DNA from: Paenibacillus sp. NEAU-GSW1
GTDB lineage: Bacteria; Bacillota; Bacilli; Paenibacillales; Paenibacillaceae
NCBI RefSeq assembly: GCF_009737085.1
Contig: NZ_WOVL01000018.1
Coordinates: 33,140 to 97,139 of the forward strand
DNA: 64,000 bases
Reading direction: 5' to 3'
Within the stretch, counting starts at the first letter, position 1. Every line of letters starts with the position of its first letter. Below, in pieces: positions 1-8,439 of the stretch. The notes beneath the pieces were generated by a model. It was given only the letters and a program-made list of their open reading frames with translations, was not told the origin of the DNA and searched no databases. Both the position numbers and the translations under genes were made by a program.

Positions 1-164
1 GAGCGCAAGCCGTATTTCTGTCCGCCTATATATACCGCATCGGCTCCATAGTGGACGGCAAATTTCAGCTTTTCCAAATTACCGGCGGGCGCAAGCAGCT
101 CCGGACGGTCAAGCCGATTCCTTTTCCCCGTATAGCGCGGTGATTTCTGTTCTGTCGTTGTCAT
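1..164 (-). CDS. U32-family peptidase/hydroxylase-like protein (partial, C-terminus outside window)
   Basis: This is the first 54 codons of a minus-strand gene that runs out of the left edge. The start ATG is at 164-162, ten bases after a GGAGGTG ribosome binding site. The visible protein has the family's N-terminal pattern: RPELLAPAGNLEKLKFA, then GADAVYIGG, the first strand and helix of the U32 TIM barrel. The gene just upstream encodes a second U32 protein, which matches the yrrN-yrrO pair of Bacillus subtilis. U32 proteins include collagenase-like PrtC and the RlhA/UbiU-type proteins that help hydroxylate RNA or quinones. Which activity this one has cannot be decided from the fragment. 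Confidence 0.85.
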   Translation of the reverse strand, partial: MTTTEQKSPRYTGKRNRLDRPELLAPAGNLEKLKFAVHYGADAVYIGGQKYGLR

Positions 165-187
165 TGTTGTCGTTCACCTCCACATCA

Positions 188-1141
188 TTAATACACTTGC
201 TCTTTATAAAAAAATCCGTAGCTTAGCTCGCGGTTCGGATCCTGCAGCGCTTTAATCGAATCGAGCCATTCCTCTTGGAATTGGTAGCTCTCCGGATCGG
301 CCAAATAAGCATCAATCGCTAAGCGATAAGCTTTAACGACAGCCGTGTTATAGGCGATTGGCTTCAAAAAGCCTTCGATTTTCAAGCTGTCCGTTCCAAT
401 CTCAAGCAACTCATGGATATTCTCAAGCATGCACAAATCGTCTGAGCTCATAATATGGGTGCCGTTCGCATCCTCATAGATCGGATAACGTTCGCCCGGC
501 CGCTCGTCCTCGGTTAAAAACAAACCGCTTGAATGGTCGATGCTGCTTAGCTTTCCGGCATCCTGCTGATGCTCCAAATAGCTGTTGACGAGTGAACGCT
601 TGGAATGATAAATGTTCGTCAGGCCATGAACCTGCACTTCCAGCTGCATCGCCGTCGCCGATTTCATTTCGATAATCTGATCCATATTGAGCTCGCGCGC
701 GAGAACGAACCGAGTCGCTCCGCGGCGTCCCCAATATTCCGCCGTACGATAGTTCGTCGAAGTCATCTCTGCGTTCCAATGAAGCGGCATTCCCGGCGCT
801 TCTACCTTAGCCGTCATCAGAACAGCCGGATCACCGAAAATGATGGCGTCCACTCCCGCATCCGAAAGTCCGCGGATATAGGCAGGCAGCGAATCAAGCG
901 TATCGTTGGCGATCAAGTTATTAACGGATACATAGATGCGAACGCCTCGCGGATGAGCCAGCTTGACTGCTTCCGCGATGTTCGCCAAATCGAATTCTCC
1001 TGCTAGACGCATGCCGTATCGGGCTTCTCCGATGACAAAAGCGTCCGCACCTGCGTCCATCAGCATAACAAGCTCTTCCATAGACGCGGCTGTAGTCAGC
1101 AGCTCCGGTTTATACGCGTCGGCATTAGCCTTAGCTGTCAT
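188..1141 (-). CDS. U32-family protein, YrrN-like
   Basis: A 317-residue protein that starts at ATG 1141 behind AAGGAGAG with eight bases of spacing. The N-terminus has KPELLTTAASMEELVMLMDAGADAFVIG, the usual opening of the U32 barrel. The C-terminal part holds the family signature: SSDDLCMLENIHELLEIG, followed by SLKIEGFLKP. It is shorter than the partner encoded immediately downstream, as in the small subunits of two-gene U32 pairs, and the two genes lie 23 bases apart and probably form an operon with mltG upstream. Family membership is clear. The reaction is not: prephenate-dependent RNA hydroxylation is known for some U32 pairs, while older annotations say protease. Confidence 0.9.
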   Translation of the reverse strand: MTAKANADAYKPELLTTAASMEELVMLMDAGADAFVIGEARYGMRLAGEFDLANIAEAVKLAHPRGVRIYVSVNNLIANDTLDSLPAYIRGLSDAGVDAIIFGDPAVLMTAKVEAPGMPLHWNAEMTSTNYRTAEYWGRRGATRFVLARELNMDQIIEMKSATAMQLEVQVHGLTNIYHSKRSLVNSYLEHQQDAGKLSSIDHSSGLFLTEDERPGERYPIYEDANGTHIMSSDDLCMLENIHELLEIGTDSLKIEGFLKPIAYNTAVVKAYRLAIDAYLADPESYQFQEEWLDSIKALQDPNRELSYGFFYKEQVY

Positions 1142-1146
1142 AACGA

Positions 1147-2247
1147 TTACTCTCCTTGCTTAGCAGTCTGGTTGCTTTTCTCGATGTTTCTCAAATGCTC
1201 TTTATACGTAGCGGCAAACAAATGCGTTTGCGAGCCGTCTTTTTTCGTTACATAGTAGAAGAAATCCGTATCTTCCGGATAGAGGGCTGCTTGAATGGAC
1301 GCAAAGCTTGGGCTTGCAATCGGACCCGGAGGCAAACCGTTAATTTTGTACGTGTTGTACGGGCTGTCCACCTGCAAATCCTTCTCCATCAATCTTTCCT
1401 TCGGTTTATCCAGCAAGTATTGCACTGTCGCGTCAATTTGCAGCGGCATTCCTTTTTTCAACCGGTTGCTGATGACGCCGGCCACGACTGCCCGTTCTTC
1501 ATCCACAACGACTTCGCGCTCAACGAGCGAGGCAATCGTCAACAGCTGGTGAAGCGAGAGCTTGCGTTCGGCAAGCACATCTTCCCATCCTTCCGGAAGA
1601 TCAGCCAGCTTTTTGTCCAGCTCCTCCATCATCCGCTGCAAAATATCAGCCTCGGTGCTGTCCACTTTCATCTCATACGTTTCCGGGAACAAATAGCCTT
1701 CCAAGCGGTGATGAAGCTTGGCGTCTGTTGGTATGGAACGAATCGCTTCCGCATCGCCCCAATCGGACTGCTTGTCCGCAGCTTCGAGGAATGCAGCTTT
1801 GTCAATCAGTTTCTCTTCTGCCAGTTTGTCGGCAATTTGAAGCAGCGTAAAGCCTTCCGGGATCGTAAATTTTATCGTTTCCTCGGCAACGGTTTCTCCG
1901 CTGTTCAGCTTTGCAATAATCTCTGCGTTCGTCATGCCGGGCTTAAGCTCATAAACTCCGGCTTGGAAACGGTCGCCCTCATCCTTAAGCTTCAAGTAAT
2001 ACTTAAACAGAAAGGAATTTTTAATAATGCCTTGCTCTTCAAGCACATCAGAAACTGCGAAAGCCGAGGAGCCTTTTTTAATTTCCACTTGCTTCACTTC
2101 GCCTGCCTTCGTCGGCTGCAAACCGATCCACAGGTACAAAAAGACGCTGCCCGCGCCAATAATAAAAATGCTGAACAAACTAATTACAACCCACATTGCG
2201 ATGCGAGCCGAACTTGGCCCGGATTTTTTACGAACTGATTTACTCAA
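1147..2247 (-). CDS. mltG: Endolytic murein transglycosylase MltG (YceG-like)
   Basis: A 366-residue membrane-anchored protein. Residues about 17-40 form one transmembrane segment after a basic N-terminus, and the rest is extracytoplasmic. A LysM-like stretch (EVKQVEIKKGSSAFAVSDVL) is followed by the YceG catalytic domain; ASLVEREVVVDEER near residue 240 contains the family's catalytic Glu, and NTYKINGLPPGPIASPS is the conserved C-terminal signature. MltG cleaves nascent glycan strands and so sets peptidoglycan chain length. The start is TTG at 2247, seven bases after AAGGAGG, so it is a supported non-ATG start. It is five bases upstream of the U32 gene at 188-1141 and likely co-transcribed with it. 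Confidence 0.95.
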   Translation of the reverse strand: MSKSVRKKSGPSSARIAMWVVISLFSIFIIGAGSVFLYLWIGLQPTKAGEVKQVEIKKGSSAFAVSDVLEEQGIIKNSFLFKYYLKLKDEGDRFQAGVYELKPGMTNAEIIAKLNSGETVAEETIKFTIPEGFTLLQIADKLAEEKLIDKAAFLEAADKQSDWGDAEAIRSIPTDAKLHHRLEGYLFPETYEMKVDSTEADILQRMMEELDKKLADLPEGWEDVLAERKLSLHQLLTIASLVEREVVVDEERAVVAGVISNRLKKGMPLQIDATVQYLLDKPKERLMEKDLQVDSPYNTYKINGLPPGPIASPSFASIQAALYPEDTDFFYYVTKKDGSQTHLFAATYKEHLRNIEKSNQTAKQGE

Positions 2248-2283
2248 CTAACTTCCTCCTTACATCAGGATCTTTGAGCGGAG

Positions 2284-2334
2284 CTCAAAGTCACTCATCT
2301 TCCTCAAAGTCACTCATCTTCCTCATAGTCACTC
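2284..2334. repeat. 19-bp tandem repeat, 2.7 copies
   Basis: The unit CTCAAAGTCACTCATCTTC occurs twice exactly (2284-2302, 2303-2321) and a third time in part with one change (2322-2334). It sits between mltG and the DUF1292 genes. The core TCAAAGTCACTC also recurs at 3755-3766 upstream of the IreB-like gene. Confidence 0.85.
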
Positions 2335-2364
2335 CGCTTTTGGCGAAAACTTCATTACGCCGCG

Positions 2365-2392
2365 AAAAAGAGCGGTGTGAGCCGCTCTTTTT
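2365..2392 (-). terminator. Rho-independent terminator after the DUF1292 genes
   Basis: AAAAAGAGCGG and CCGCTCTTTTT form a perfect 11-bp inverted repeat around a six-base loop. It has a T-run on both strands. It follows the minus-strand DUF1292 genes and so separates that transcript from mltG. Confidence 0.8.
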
Positions 2393-2414
2393 GTATAACC
2401 TATCCAGTTGCACC

Positions 2415-2723
2415 TTAAGGCATTTCTTCGCCGGCAAAAAGCAAATCATCGTAAGCCTCTGCAGCCAGCTCCCATTCCTCGTCATCCTCAATGGTCTCCA
2501 GCTGCGGCTCGCCGCTGTCCGACAAAATCACGCGGAACAGCTCGACTTCCTGCTCCTTCTTCATTGCCGCCGATTGAAGCGCCGCATAAACATATGGTCC
2601 TAGTTGAAATTCAGCCATAATCACGAATTTCTCAAGGCCGCCTTCCTCGGCAACGAGCTCTAGCTCGTTGCCGAATGTTTCCTTCAGCCGCTCAAGCGGT
2701 ACAGGAACGAGACGTTCGTCCAT
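2415..2723 (-). CDS. DUF1292 protein, second tandem copy
   Basis: A 102-residue acidic protein with the DUF1292 pattern near its C-terminus (ETIEDDEEWELAAEAYDDLL), in which an acidic strand is followed by a helix. Its start ATG at 2723 overlaps the stop of the preceding DUF1292 gene (TAATG), behind GGAGG with ten-base spacing, so the two are translationally coupled. The N-terminus differs from its neighbour: it begins VPVPLERLKETFG and lacks the IYIPDEDG opening. Family proteins such as B. subtilis YrzB have no known function. The pair looks like an old duplication in which this copy has diverged. Confidence 0.88.
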   Translation of the reverse strand: MDERLVPVPLERLKETFGNELELVAEEGGLEKFVIMAEFQLGPYVYAALQSAAMKKEQEVELFRVILSDSGEPQLETIEDDEEWELAAEAYDDLLFAGEEMP

Positions 2724-3019
2724 TAATTGTCTTCCTCCATCTCGCCAAGCAGCGTGTTAAACGTTTCCTCGACGATGTTCCATTCTTCTTCGTCTTCAAT
2801 CGTGTACAGCTTCAAATCATCGCCGTCTTCTTCATAGCGGAAAGCATACACTTCATCTTCCTCTTCACTTTCGCCCGCAAGCGGAACAACCATCATATAT
2901 TTCGAATCAGAGCCGTCCACTTCGAACTTCATGATGACTTCGAATTCTTCTTCGTTGCCGTCTTCATCCGGAATATAAATGATTTCCGGTTCCTCAAACT
3001 GCATGTCATCCTTTGTCAT
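2723..3019 (-). CDS. DUF1292 protein, YrzB-like, first tandem copy
   Basis: A 98-residue, strongly acidic protein: EEPEIIYIPDEDGNEEEFEV, then KYMMVVPLAG, then YTIEDEEEWNIVEETFNTLL. This is the typical DUF1292 layout, and B. subtilis yrzB occupies the same place after yrzL-yrrK. ATG 3019 was chosen over the GTG at 3031 because GGTGAGG lies at the right distance for the ATG but directly overlaps the GTG. It follows ruvX by a few bases and is coupled to a paralogue downstream. No function is known for the family. Confidence 0.88.
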   Translation of the reverse strand: MTKDDMQFEEPEIIYIPDEDGNEEEFEVIMKFEVDGSDSKYMMVVPLAGESEEEDEVYAFRYEEDGDDLKLYTIEDEEEWNIVEETFNTLLGEMEEDN

Positions 3020-3027
3020 CTTAACCC

Positions 3028-3444
3028 TCACCTTTTCGTTTTAGAATCGAGATAATTTTGCAAAATGAGCGTAGCCGCCATTTTGTCCACTACAAGCTTT
3101 CGCTTCTTCCGGCTAACGTCTGCTTCAATTAACGTTCGTTCAGCGGATACAGTCGTTAGCCGTTCATCCCAAAGGTGAACAGGCAAGTTCAAATCATTAC
3201 GCAACTGCTCTGCGAAGGCAATGCTAATTTCACCGCGAGGGCCGATCGTATTATTCATGTTTTTCGGTAATCCGACGACGATCTCGCTTACTTCATGCGC
3301 TTTCACAAGCTCGGCGATCCGATTCACCTCGCTGCCGTCGCGGCGCTTCGGAATGACTTCCACGCCTTGCGCGGTCCAGCCGAAGGCGTCGCTTACCGCA
3401 ACGCCGATTCTAACGTCGCCGTAATCCAATCCCATTGTTCTCAT
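3028..3444 (-). CDS. ruvX: RuvX/YqgF family RNase H-fold nuclease
   Basis: A 138-residue protein of the YqgF/RuvX family (B. subtilis YrrK). The RNase H-like fold is marked by MGLDYGDVRIGVAVSD at residues 4-19 with the first catalytic Asp, by VVGLPKNMN in the middle, and by WDERLTT with the acidic pair. Family members have been proposed as Holliday-junction resolvases and are linked to 16S rRNA 5' end processing. It lies in the conserved order IreB-like gene, ruvX, DUF1292 seen in many Firmicutes, and its stop overlaps the alternative upstream GTG of the DUF1292 gene, which points to one transcript. Confidence 0.93.
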   Translation of the reverse strand: MRTMGLDYGDVRIGVAVSDAFGWTAQGVEVIPKRRDGSEVNRIAELVKAHEVSEIVVGLPKNMNNTIGPRGEISIAFAEQLRNDLNLPVHLWDERLTTVSAERTLIEADVSRKKRKLVVDKMAATLILQNYLDSKTKR

Positions 3445-3468
3445 CGCTTCAGCCCGGCTCCTGATCGT

Positions 3469-3729
3469 TTATTTCTTATTGTTCAAATAGAAGCGGACTA
3501 GCTCCTCAATGAGTTCATCGCGTTCTTTTTTACGGATTAAGCTTCTGGCGTTGTTATGCCGAGGAATGTAAGCGGGATCTCCGGACAGCAAGTACCCTAC
3601 AATCTGATTGATCGGATTGTACTCCTTCTCGAGAAGCGCCTCATACACCGTCAGCAAAATGTCTTGTGAGGAAGTATCGACGTCTTCCCCCTTCACACTA
3701 AACTTCATCGTCTTGTCCATGGAACTCAT
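3469..3729 (-). CDS. IreB-family regulatory phosphoprotein (YrzL-like)
   Basis: An 86-residue protein matching the IreB/UPF0297 family over its whole length: [51 protein letters not shown] and the basic [22 protein letters not shown] tail (quoted here as family motifs at residues 6-25, 26-56 and 62-83). In Enterococcus, IreB is phosphorylated by the PASTA kinase IreK on Thr residues near the N-terminus and tunes cephalosporin resistance. The T/S-rich stretch at residues 18-28 is the comparable region here. It heads the IreB-ruvX-DUF1292 cluster downstream of alaS. Confidence 0.92.
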   Translation of the reverse strand: MSSMDKTMKFSVKGEDVDTSSQDILLTVYEALLEKEYNPINQIVGYLLSGDPAYIPRHNNARSLIRKKERDELIEELVRFYLNNKK

Positions 3730-3822
3730 CGCCAGTACCTCGCTTTCATTCTGACATCAAAGTCACTCTGAAACCTCAAAGTTACACCGTTTTCCTGAAT
3801 GTCACAAGTTTTTACAATGCTA

Positions 3823-6456
3823 TCATATCACATTTGATTGGTTAAGAACCAGTTCTTCCGCAAGTTTCAGCGCTTCGTCCAGCTTGGAAGCGTCCTTGCC
3901 GCCTGCTTGGGCCATGTCAGGACGTCCGCCGCCGCTGCCGCCGCAATGGACAGCCGCTTCTTTAATAATCTTGCCGGCATGGAATCCTTTTTTCACAAGA
4001 TCGGCGGATACCGCTGCGACAAGATTGACTTTGTCGTCTTGAACCGCGCCAAGCACGATGACCGCAGACGGAAGCTTCAGCTTCAGCTCATCGGCGATTC
4101 CGCGCAACGCGTCCATCGAAGGCGCGCTCACTTTAGCCGTCAGCACGGTCACATCGCCAACCGTTCTCGCATTGTCTTCAAGCGAACCTGCTTCGATCCG
4201 GCTCAGCTTCGCTTGCAGCGACTCGTTATCGCGGCCGAGCTCTTTCACTTGGCCGAACAGCGCTTCAATCCGTTTAGGAACGTCAGCTGTGCTCGATTTA
4301 AGCAAATTCGATGCTTGCTTGAGCAGTTCAAGCTGTCCTTCCATGTAGCTGAACGCATGGCGGCCGGTAACCGCTTCGATACGGCGGACGCCGGAGCCGA
4401 TGCCGCTTTCGCCAAGCAGCTTGAACAGGCCGATTTGCGAGGTGTTGGCAACATGGCAGCCGCCGCAAAGCTCAACGCTGTAGCTTCCAACTTGAACAAC
4501 GCGTACGATGTCGCCGTATTTCTCGCCGAACAACGCCATTGCGCCCATTGCTTTTGCTTCCGCGATCGCTTTGCTCTCGATAACAACCTGCGTGCCGAGC
4601 CATACTTGCTCATTGACGCGACGTTCGATTTCCGTCAACTCTTCAGCTGTAATGCTGCCGAAGTGCGAGAAGTCAAAGCGGAGGCGATCCGGTTCAACGA
4701 GCGAGCCCGCTTGGTTAACATGGTCGCCAAGCACTTCTTTCAGCGCTTTGTGCAGCAAATGCGTTGCCGTATGGTTTTTGATAATATCCTCGCGGACCGA
4801 ACGCGCTACAGCCGCATCGACTTTCTCGCCAGCGCGAACCGTGCCTGCGACTACCGTCGCGTGGTGAACGCTTTGTCCGTGCGGAGCTTTCGTTACATCG
4901 TCGATCTGCAACTCGAAGCCTTTGCCTGTAATCGTGCCGCGGTCGCCGATTTGGCCGCCGCTTTCCGCATAGAATGGAGTACGGTCGAGCAAAACAAGCA
5001 CTTTGCTGCCTTCGCCCGCAATATCAACCAATGCATCGTCATGTACGATCGCTGTGATGACAGACTCCGTTACGAGTTCATTATAGCCAACAAACTCGCT
5101 TTTAACCGTAAAGTCGCTAAGCGGACCGCCTTGTACTTTCATGCTGCCCGTGTCTTGGCGAGCTGCCCGAGCGCGTTCGCGCTGCGCTTCCATCGCTGCA
5201 TCGAATCCTTCGCGGTCAACTGTCATGCCGTTTTCTGCAGCGAAGTCTTCCGTCAAGTCAAACGGGAAGCCGTATGTGTCATAAAGCTTAAATGCGTCGT
5301 CGCCGTTAATTCCAGCCGTACCTGCTTTTCGAGCTTCCTCAACGAGGTCGGATAGCATAGCCAAACCTTCGGACAGCGTTTCGTGGAAACGCTCTTCCTC
5401 TGTGCGGATAACGCGTTCGATAAACTCGCGTTTGTCGACAACCTCCGGATAATAAACGCCCATTACTTCGCCTACAACTGGCGTCAGTTCATACAGGAAC
5501 GGACGGTCGATTCCGATCGTTTTTCCGTAACGGACAGCACGGCGAAGCAAACGGCGGATAATGTAGCCGCGGCCTTCGTTGGATGGCATTACGCCGTCGC
5601 CAACTGCAAAAGCCACCGTACGGATATGGTCCGCAATGACTTTCAACGCCACATCATGCTCTTCGTTTACATGGTACTTCACGCCGGCAATGCTGCAAGT
5701 CCGTTCGATAATCGGCATGAAAAGATCCGTATCGAAGTTAGAGTCCACATCTTGCAAAATGGAAGCGAAACGTTCGAGGCCAGCGCCTGTATCGATGTTT
5801 TTATTAGGAAGCGGCGTGTAGCTGCCGTCTTTGTTATGGTTGAATTGCGAGAATACGAGGTTCCACACTTCGAGGAAGCGCTCGTTTTCGCCGCCCGGCC
5901 AGCACTCCGGATCGTTAAGGTCGCCGTACTTGTCGCCGCGATCATAGAAAATTTCAGTACAAGGTCCGCAAGGCCCTTCACCGATATCCCAGAAATTTTC
6001 GTCGAGCTTATAAATGCGCTCAAGCGGCAAGCCGATATTTTCGTTCCAGAACTTCAGCGCCTCTTCGTCTTCGGTATAGACCGTAACGGACAAGCGGTCC
6101 GGATCGAAGCCGATCCATTCCTTGCTCGTCAGAAACTCCCATGCCCATGTAATAACTTCTTCTTTAAAGTAGTCGCCGATTGAGAAATTGCCCAGCATTT
6201 CAAAAAAGGTGTGGTGACGGCGCGTTTTGCCGACATTCTCGATGTCATTGGTACGGATACATTTTTGCGAGTTCGTAATGCGCGGATTATCCGGGATGAC
6301 ACGGCCGTCGAAGTAAGGCTTAAGCGGTGCCATGCCAGCGTTAATCCACAGCAAAGACGGATCGTTATGCGGCACAAGCGATGCGCTTGGCTCGATGTGA
6401 TGCCCTTTGCTTTCGAAAAATTGAAGCCATTTGGAACGGATTTCACTAGCTTTCAT
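3823..6456 (-). CDS. alaS: Alanyl-tRNA synthetase
   Basis: An 877-residue full-length AlaRS. The N-terminal class II catalytic core has [17 protein letters not shown] (motif 2 region, near residue 80) and a motif 3 region near residue 235. The editing domain carries [11 protein letters not shown] (HxxxH, about residue 565) and [13 protein letters not shown] (about residue 665), the zinc site that clears mis-charged Ser/Gly. The C-terminal oligomerisation domain ends with the [15 protein letters not shown] signature. The start ATG lies ten bases after GGAGG. Expression is probably controlled by the T-box leader immediately upstream. Downstream are the IreB-like gene and ruvX, the usual Firmicute order. 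Confidence 0.98.
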   Translation of the reverse strand: MKASEIRSKWLQFFESKGHHIEPSASLVPHNDPSLLWINAGMAPLKPYFDGRVIPDNPRITNSQKCIRTNDIENVGKTRRHHTFFEMLGNFSIGDYFKEEVITWAWEFLTSKEWIGFDPDRLSVTVYTEDEEALKFWNENIGLPLERIYKLDENFWDIGEGPCGPCTEIFYDRGDKYGDLNDPECWPGGENERFLEVWNLVFSQFNHNKDGSYTPLPNKNIDTGAGLERFASILQDVDSNFDTDLFMPIIERTCSIAGVKYHVNEEHDVALKVIADHIRTVAFAVGDGVMPSNEGRGYIIRRLLRRAVRYGKTIGIDRPFLYELTPVVGEVMGVYYPEVVDKREFIERVIRTEEERFHETLSEGLAMLSDLVEEARKAGTAGINGDDAFKLYDTYGFPFDLTEDFAAENGMTVDREGFDAAMEAQRERARAARQDTGSMKVQGGPLSDFTVKSEFVGYNELVTESVITAIVHDDALVDIAGEGSKVLVLLDRTPFYAESGGQIGDRGTITGKGFELQIDDVTKAPHGQSVHHATVVAGTVRAGEKVDAAVARSVREDIIKNHTATHLLHKALKEVLGDHVNQAGSLVEPDRLRFDFSHFGSITAEELTEIERRVNEQVWLGTQVVIESKAIAEAKAMGAMALFGEKYGDIVRVVQVGSYSVELCGGCHVANTSQIGLFKLLGESGIGSGVRRIEAVTGRHAFSYMEGQLELLKQASNLLKSSTADVPKRIEALFGQVKELGRDNESLQAKLSRIEAGSLEDNARTVGDVTVLTAKVSAPSMDALRGIADELKLKLPSAVIVLGAVQDDKVNLVAAVSADLVKKGFHAGKIIKEAAVHCGGSGGGRPDMAQAGGKDASKLDEALKLAEELVLNQSNVI

Positions 6457-6544
6457 TGGTTAAACGCCTCCATATCTCATCAATTATTGTTCTGCTGTCC
6501 GCGTTGCTTTCCGCCTCTTGCGGCTTGCGTTTTGGGTCAGAGAA

Positions 6545-6825
6545 CATAAAAAAGCCCCTGTCAGAGACAGGGACGAATTTACAATCGCGGTACCACCCTG
6601 GTTATTGCAAGCCATGCGTTCGTCATTCGACGCTATCGCACAGGCAGAGCAATCGCCTTGTTCGGACGTTAACGGGTCCTGGCCGGTGAAGTTTGTTCAC
6701 ACTCCGAAATTAGCTTTCAGTCGATCTTCATCATGAACACTATTGCAGCCATCGCATTTGTGCGAAGAAGCGTTCTCTCTGGTTGAAGGGCTTCGACTTA
6801 CTTCTTTTCATCAACGTTTGTATAA
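6545..6825 (-). promoter_or_regulatory. T-box leader of alaS
   Basis: The minus strand carries the T-box sequence AGGGTGGTACCGCG (6599-6586), followed by a terminator hairpin CCCTGTC-TCT-GACAGGG with a T-run (6573-6548). Further upstream the leader has a stem I base of AGTCGA paired with TCGACT and an AGAGAGA box. A GCT/GCA pair at 6744-6749 on the 3' side of stem I is a candidate Ala specifier. In this class of riboswitch, uncharged tRNA-Ala pairs with the specifier and T-box and prevents termination. The T-box and terminator are seen directly; the specifier is inference. Confidence 0.93.
6548..6573 (-). terminator. Regulated terminator of the alaS T-box
   Basis: CCCTGTC and GACAGGG form the stem with a TCT loop, followed by GGCTTTTTTA on the minus strand. 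It overlaps the competing antiterminator element in the T-box leader. Confidence 0.9.
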
Positions 6826-6854
6826 AGTATATCGGCCGACATGTCCGCTGTCAA
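6826..6854 (-). promoter_or_regulatory. Sigma-A-type promoter of the alaS leader
   Basis: TTGACA (6854-6849) and TATACT (6831-6826) on the minus strand are separated by 17 bases. The -35 box overlaps the last codons of the upstream membrane-protein gene. Confidence 0.75.
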
Positions 6855-7921
6855 ATTATCTTTCGGCGCACGTAGTAAGCGAACATATGCTGTACAATGA
6901 CCTTCAGCGCGGCAAAGATCGGCACAGCCAAGATCATCCCGACAATGCCGGCCAGCTCTCCTCCGACAAGCAAGGCAAAAATGATCGCAAGCGGGTGCAT
7001 ATGCAGCGTTCTGCCGACTACTTGCGGGGAGACGACATTGCTCTCCAGCACTTGACAAGCCATGTTGACGACGGCTACTAGAATGACAAGCTTAATGGAT
7101 ACCGTTGAGGCAACGAGCACCGCCGGAGCGGCGCCGAAGAACGGTCCTAAATACGGAATGATGTTCGTTATCGCAACAATCGAAGCCAATAGCAGCGGGT
7201 ACGGAATGCCGATGATCAAGTAGCCGATATAAGCCAGGATCCCAACAATCGCGCAGACGATAAACTGCCCTCTTATATAGCTGCCAAGGGCGGAGTCGAT
7301 GTCTTTCAGCAGTCTGACCGTGTTTTTTCGATGCGACTTCGGAACGTACGTAATAACGGTTCGCTCGAATACGTCGAAGTCCTTCAAAATATAAAACGCA
7401 AGGAACGGTATAATGAAGGCAATAAATACAGCGTTGACGACCGATCCGATATTATTGACAAAATGAACGAGCGTTTCCGAAAGCTTTTTCTCCATGTGGG
7501 CAAGCGATTTGTTAAAGCCATCGCGAAACGTTTCCGGCAAAAAGGACGTATTGTTTAAATCCGTCACAAGGCTTTGCGCCCGCATCGTCAAGTCCGGAAC
7601 ATGATGATTCAGCTCTTGCACCTGCTGCAGGAACATTGGAATGACATTGACCAAGACGACCGCCAGCGCCGCGCAAAACACTGCATAAATAAGCAGCACC
7701 GCTACTGTTCGCGGCACCTTTCGCGAGTGAAGCATCGATACGACCGGATTCAGGACGTACGAGATTATCATCGCAATAAGGAATGGCGCAAGGATCGCTT
7801 TAAGAAAGCTATATAAGTGCAAAATGATTGGCTTTACGAGCAGCAATAAATATAAAGCCAGTAATGCAAGAATGAAATAAATTAGTCCAACGAACAGACG
7901 GCTTCGCGTAAACCGCTCCAT
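6851..7921 (-). CDS. AI-2E family transporter (YrrI-like membrane protein)
   Basis: A 356-residue polytopic membrane protein of the AI-2E transporter/PerM family. Hydrophobic segments occupy the N-terminus (FVGLIYFILALLALYLLLL), the following ILAPFLIAMIISYVLNPVVS, and a C-terminal set with IPYLGPFFGAAPAVLVA and HPLAIIFALLVGGELAGIVGMILAVP, which is the family signature. ATG 7921 was chosen because GGGGGGTG lies upstream and the protein then starts at MERFTRSRL; a further 30 codons to 8011 are open but lack a family match. B. subtilis yrrI occupies the same place next to alaS. Family members have been linked to autoinducer-2 export or to Na+/H+ exchange; the substrate here is unknown. Confidence 0.9.
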   Translation of the reverse strand: MERFTRSRLFVGLIYFILALLALYLLLLVKPIILHLYSFLKAILAPFLIAMIISYVLNPVVSMLHSRKVPRTVAVLLIYAVFCAALAVVLVNVIPMFLQQVQELNHHVPDLTMRAQSLVTDLNNTSFLPETFRDGFNKSLAHMEKKLSETLVHFVNNIGSVVNAVFIAFIIPFLAFYILKDFDVFERTVITYVPKSHRKNTVRLLKDIDSALGSYIRGQFIVCAIVGILAYIGYLIIGIPYPLLLASIVAITNIIPYLGPFFGAAPAVLVASTVSIKLVILVAVVNMACQVLESNVVSPQVVGRTLHMHPLAIIFALLVGGELAGIVGMILAVPIFAALKVIVQHMFAYYVRRKII

Positions 7922-8089
7922 CGCCAGCACCCCCCGCTCTTCCATTTGCCCCAGGCTAGCGCGCTTTTTAACCGCATCTAATAAAGTATATGTACAAGTC
8001 TGGGGATTCATCCATGGGGATAGCGTACAGGTTGGGTGGCGTGATGGTTGCTCGCTTCTGGGATGTGATGTATGTGCGGATGCTAGTGC

Positions 8090-8131
8090 TGATGTGAATG
8101 CGGATGTGGATGCGGATGTGGATGTGGATGC
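8090..8131. repeat. GATGTG/GATGCG hexanucleotide microsatellite
   Basis: Consecutive GATGTG, AATGCG, GATGTG, GATGCG, GATGTG, GATGTG and GATGCA units follow each other directly. On the minus strand this would read as an alternating His-Ile/Arg-Ile peptide, which is not taken as a gene. Confidence 0.8.
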
Positions 8132-8133
8132 AA

Positions 8134-8243
8134 GCTCGCTGCGCGATTCGGCTCATGCTGCCGTTCTCGATCCCATCTCCCCCATCGCTACCGCGATTCC
8201 GATGAATAGAATCTTCGAAAAGTCATCATGATCTCGAATCGCT
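8134..8243. repeat. 110-bp direct repeat, copy 1
   Basis: This copy starts GCTCGCTGCGCGATTCGGCT and ends ATCTCGAATCGCT. The second copy at 8323-8431 matches it with only a handful of differences, at a distance of about 189 bp. Confidence 0.85.
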
Positions 8244-8322
8244 ACACTCACTTTCCTCACCTGTACTGTTAAAAAAAGGGGAGCCGCTTCGCCTTTATCT
8301 TTGGCTTCGCTCATCTATGCAC

Positions 8323-8431
8323 GCTCGCTGCGCGATTCGGCTCAAGCTGCCGTTCTCAATCCCATCTCCCCATCACTACCGCTATTCCGATGAATAGAAT
8401 CTTCGAAAAGTCATCATGATCTCGAATCGCT
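8323..8431. repeat. 110-bp direct repeat, copy 2
   Basis: Near-identical to 8134-8243, with one base lost in the run of Cs after CCCATCT. The DNA between the copies is not repeated. Confidence 0.85.
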
Positions 8432-8439
8432 CAGTGCGG

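Noticed and set aside
1156..2238. A 360-codon plus-strand ORF opposite mltG
   Set aside because: It mirrors mltG exactly and shows no protein family features.
3838..5355. A 505-codon plus-strand ORF opposite alaS
   Set aside because: It is the antisense shadow of a well-supported alaS gene, has no ribosome binding site and no domain; long shadows are expected with this codon bias.
7968..8156. A minus-strand ORF with a His-Ile/Arg-Ile alternating peptide
   Set aside because: It is a translation of the GATGTG microsatellite and overlaps the start of a real gene.
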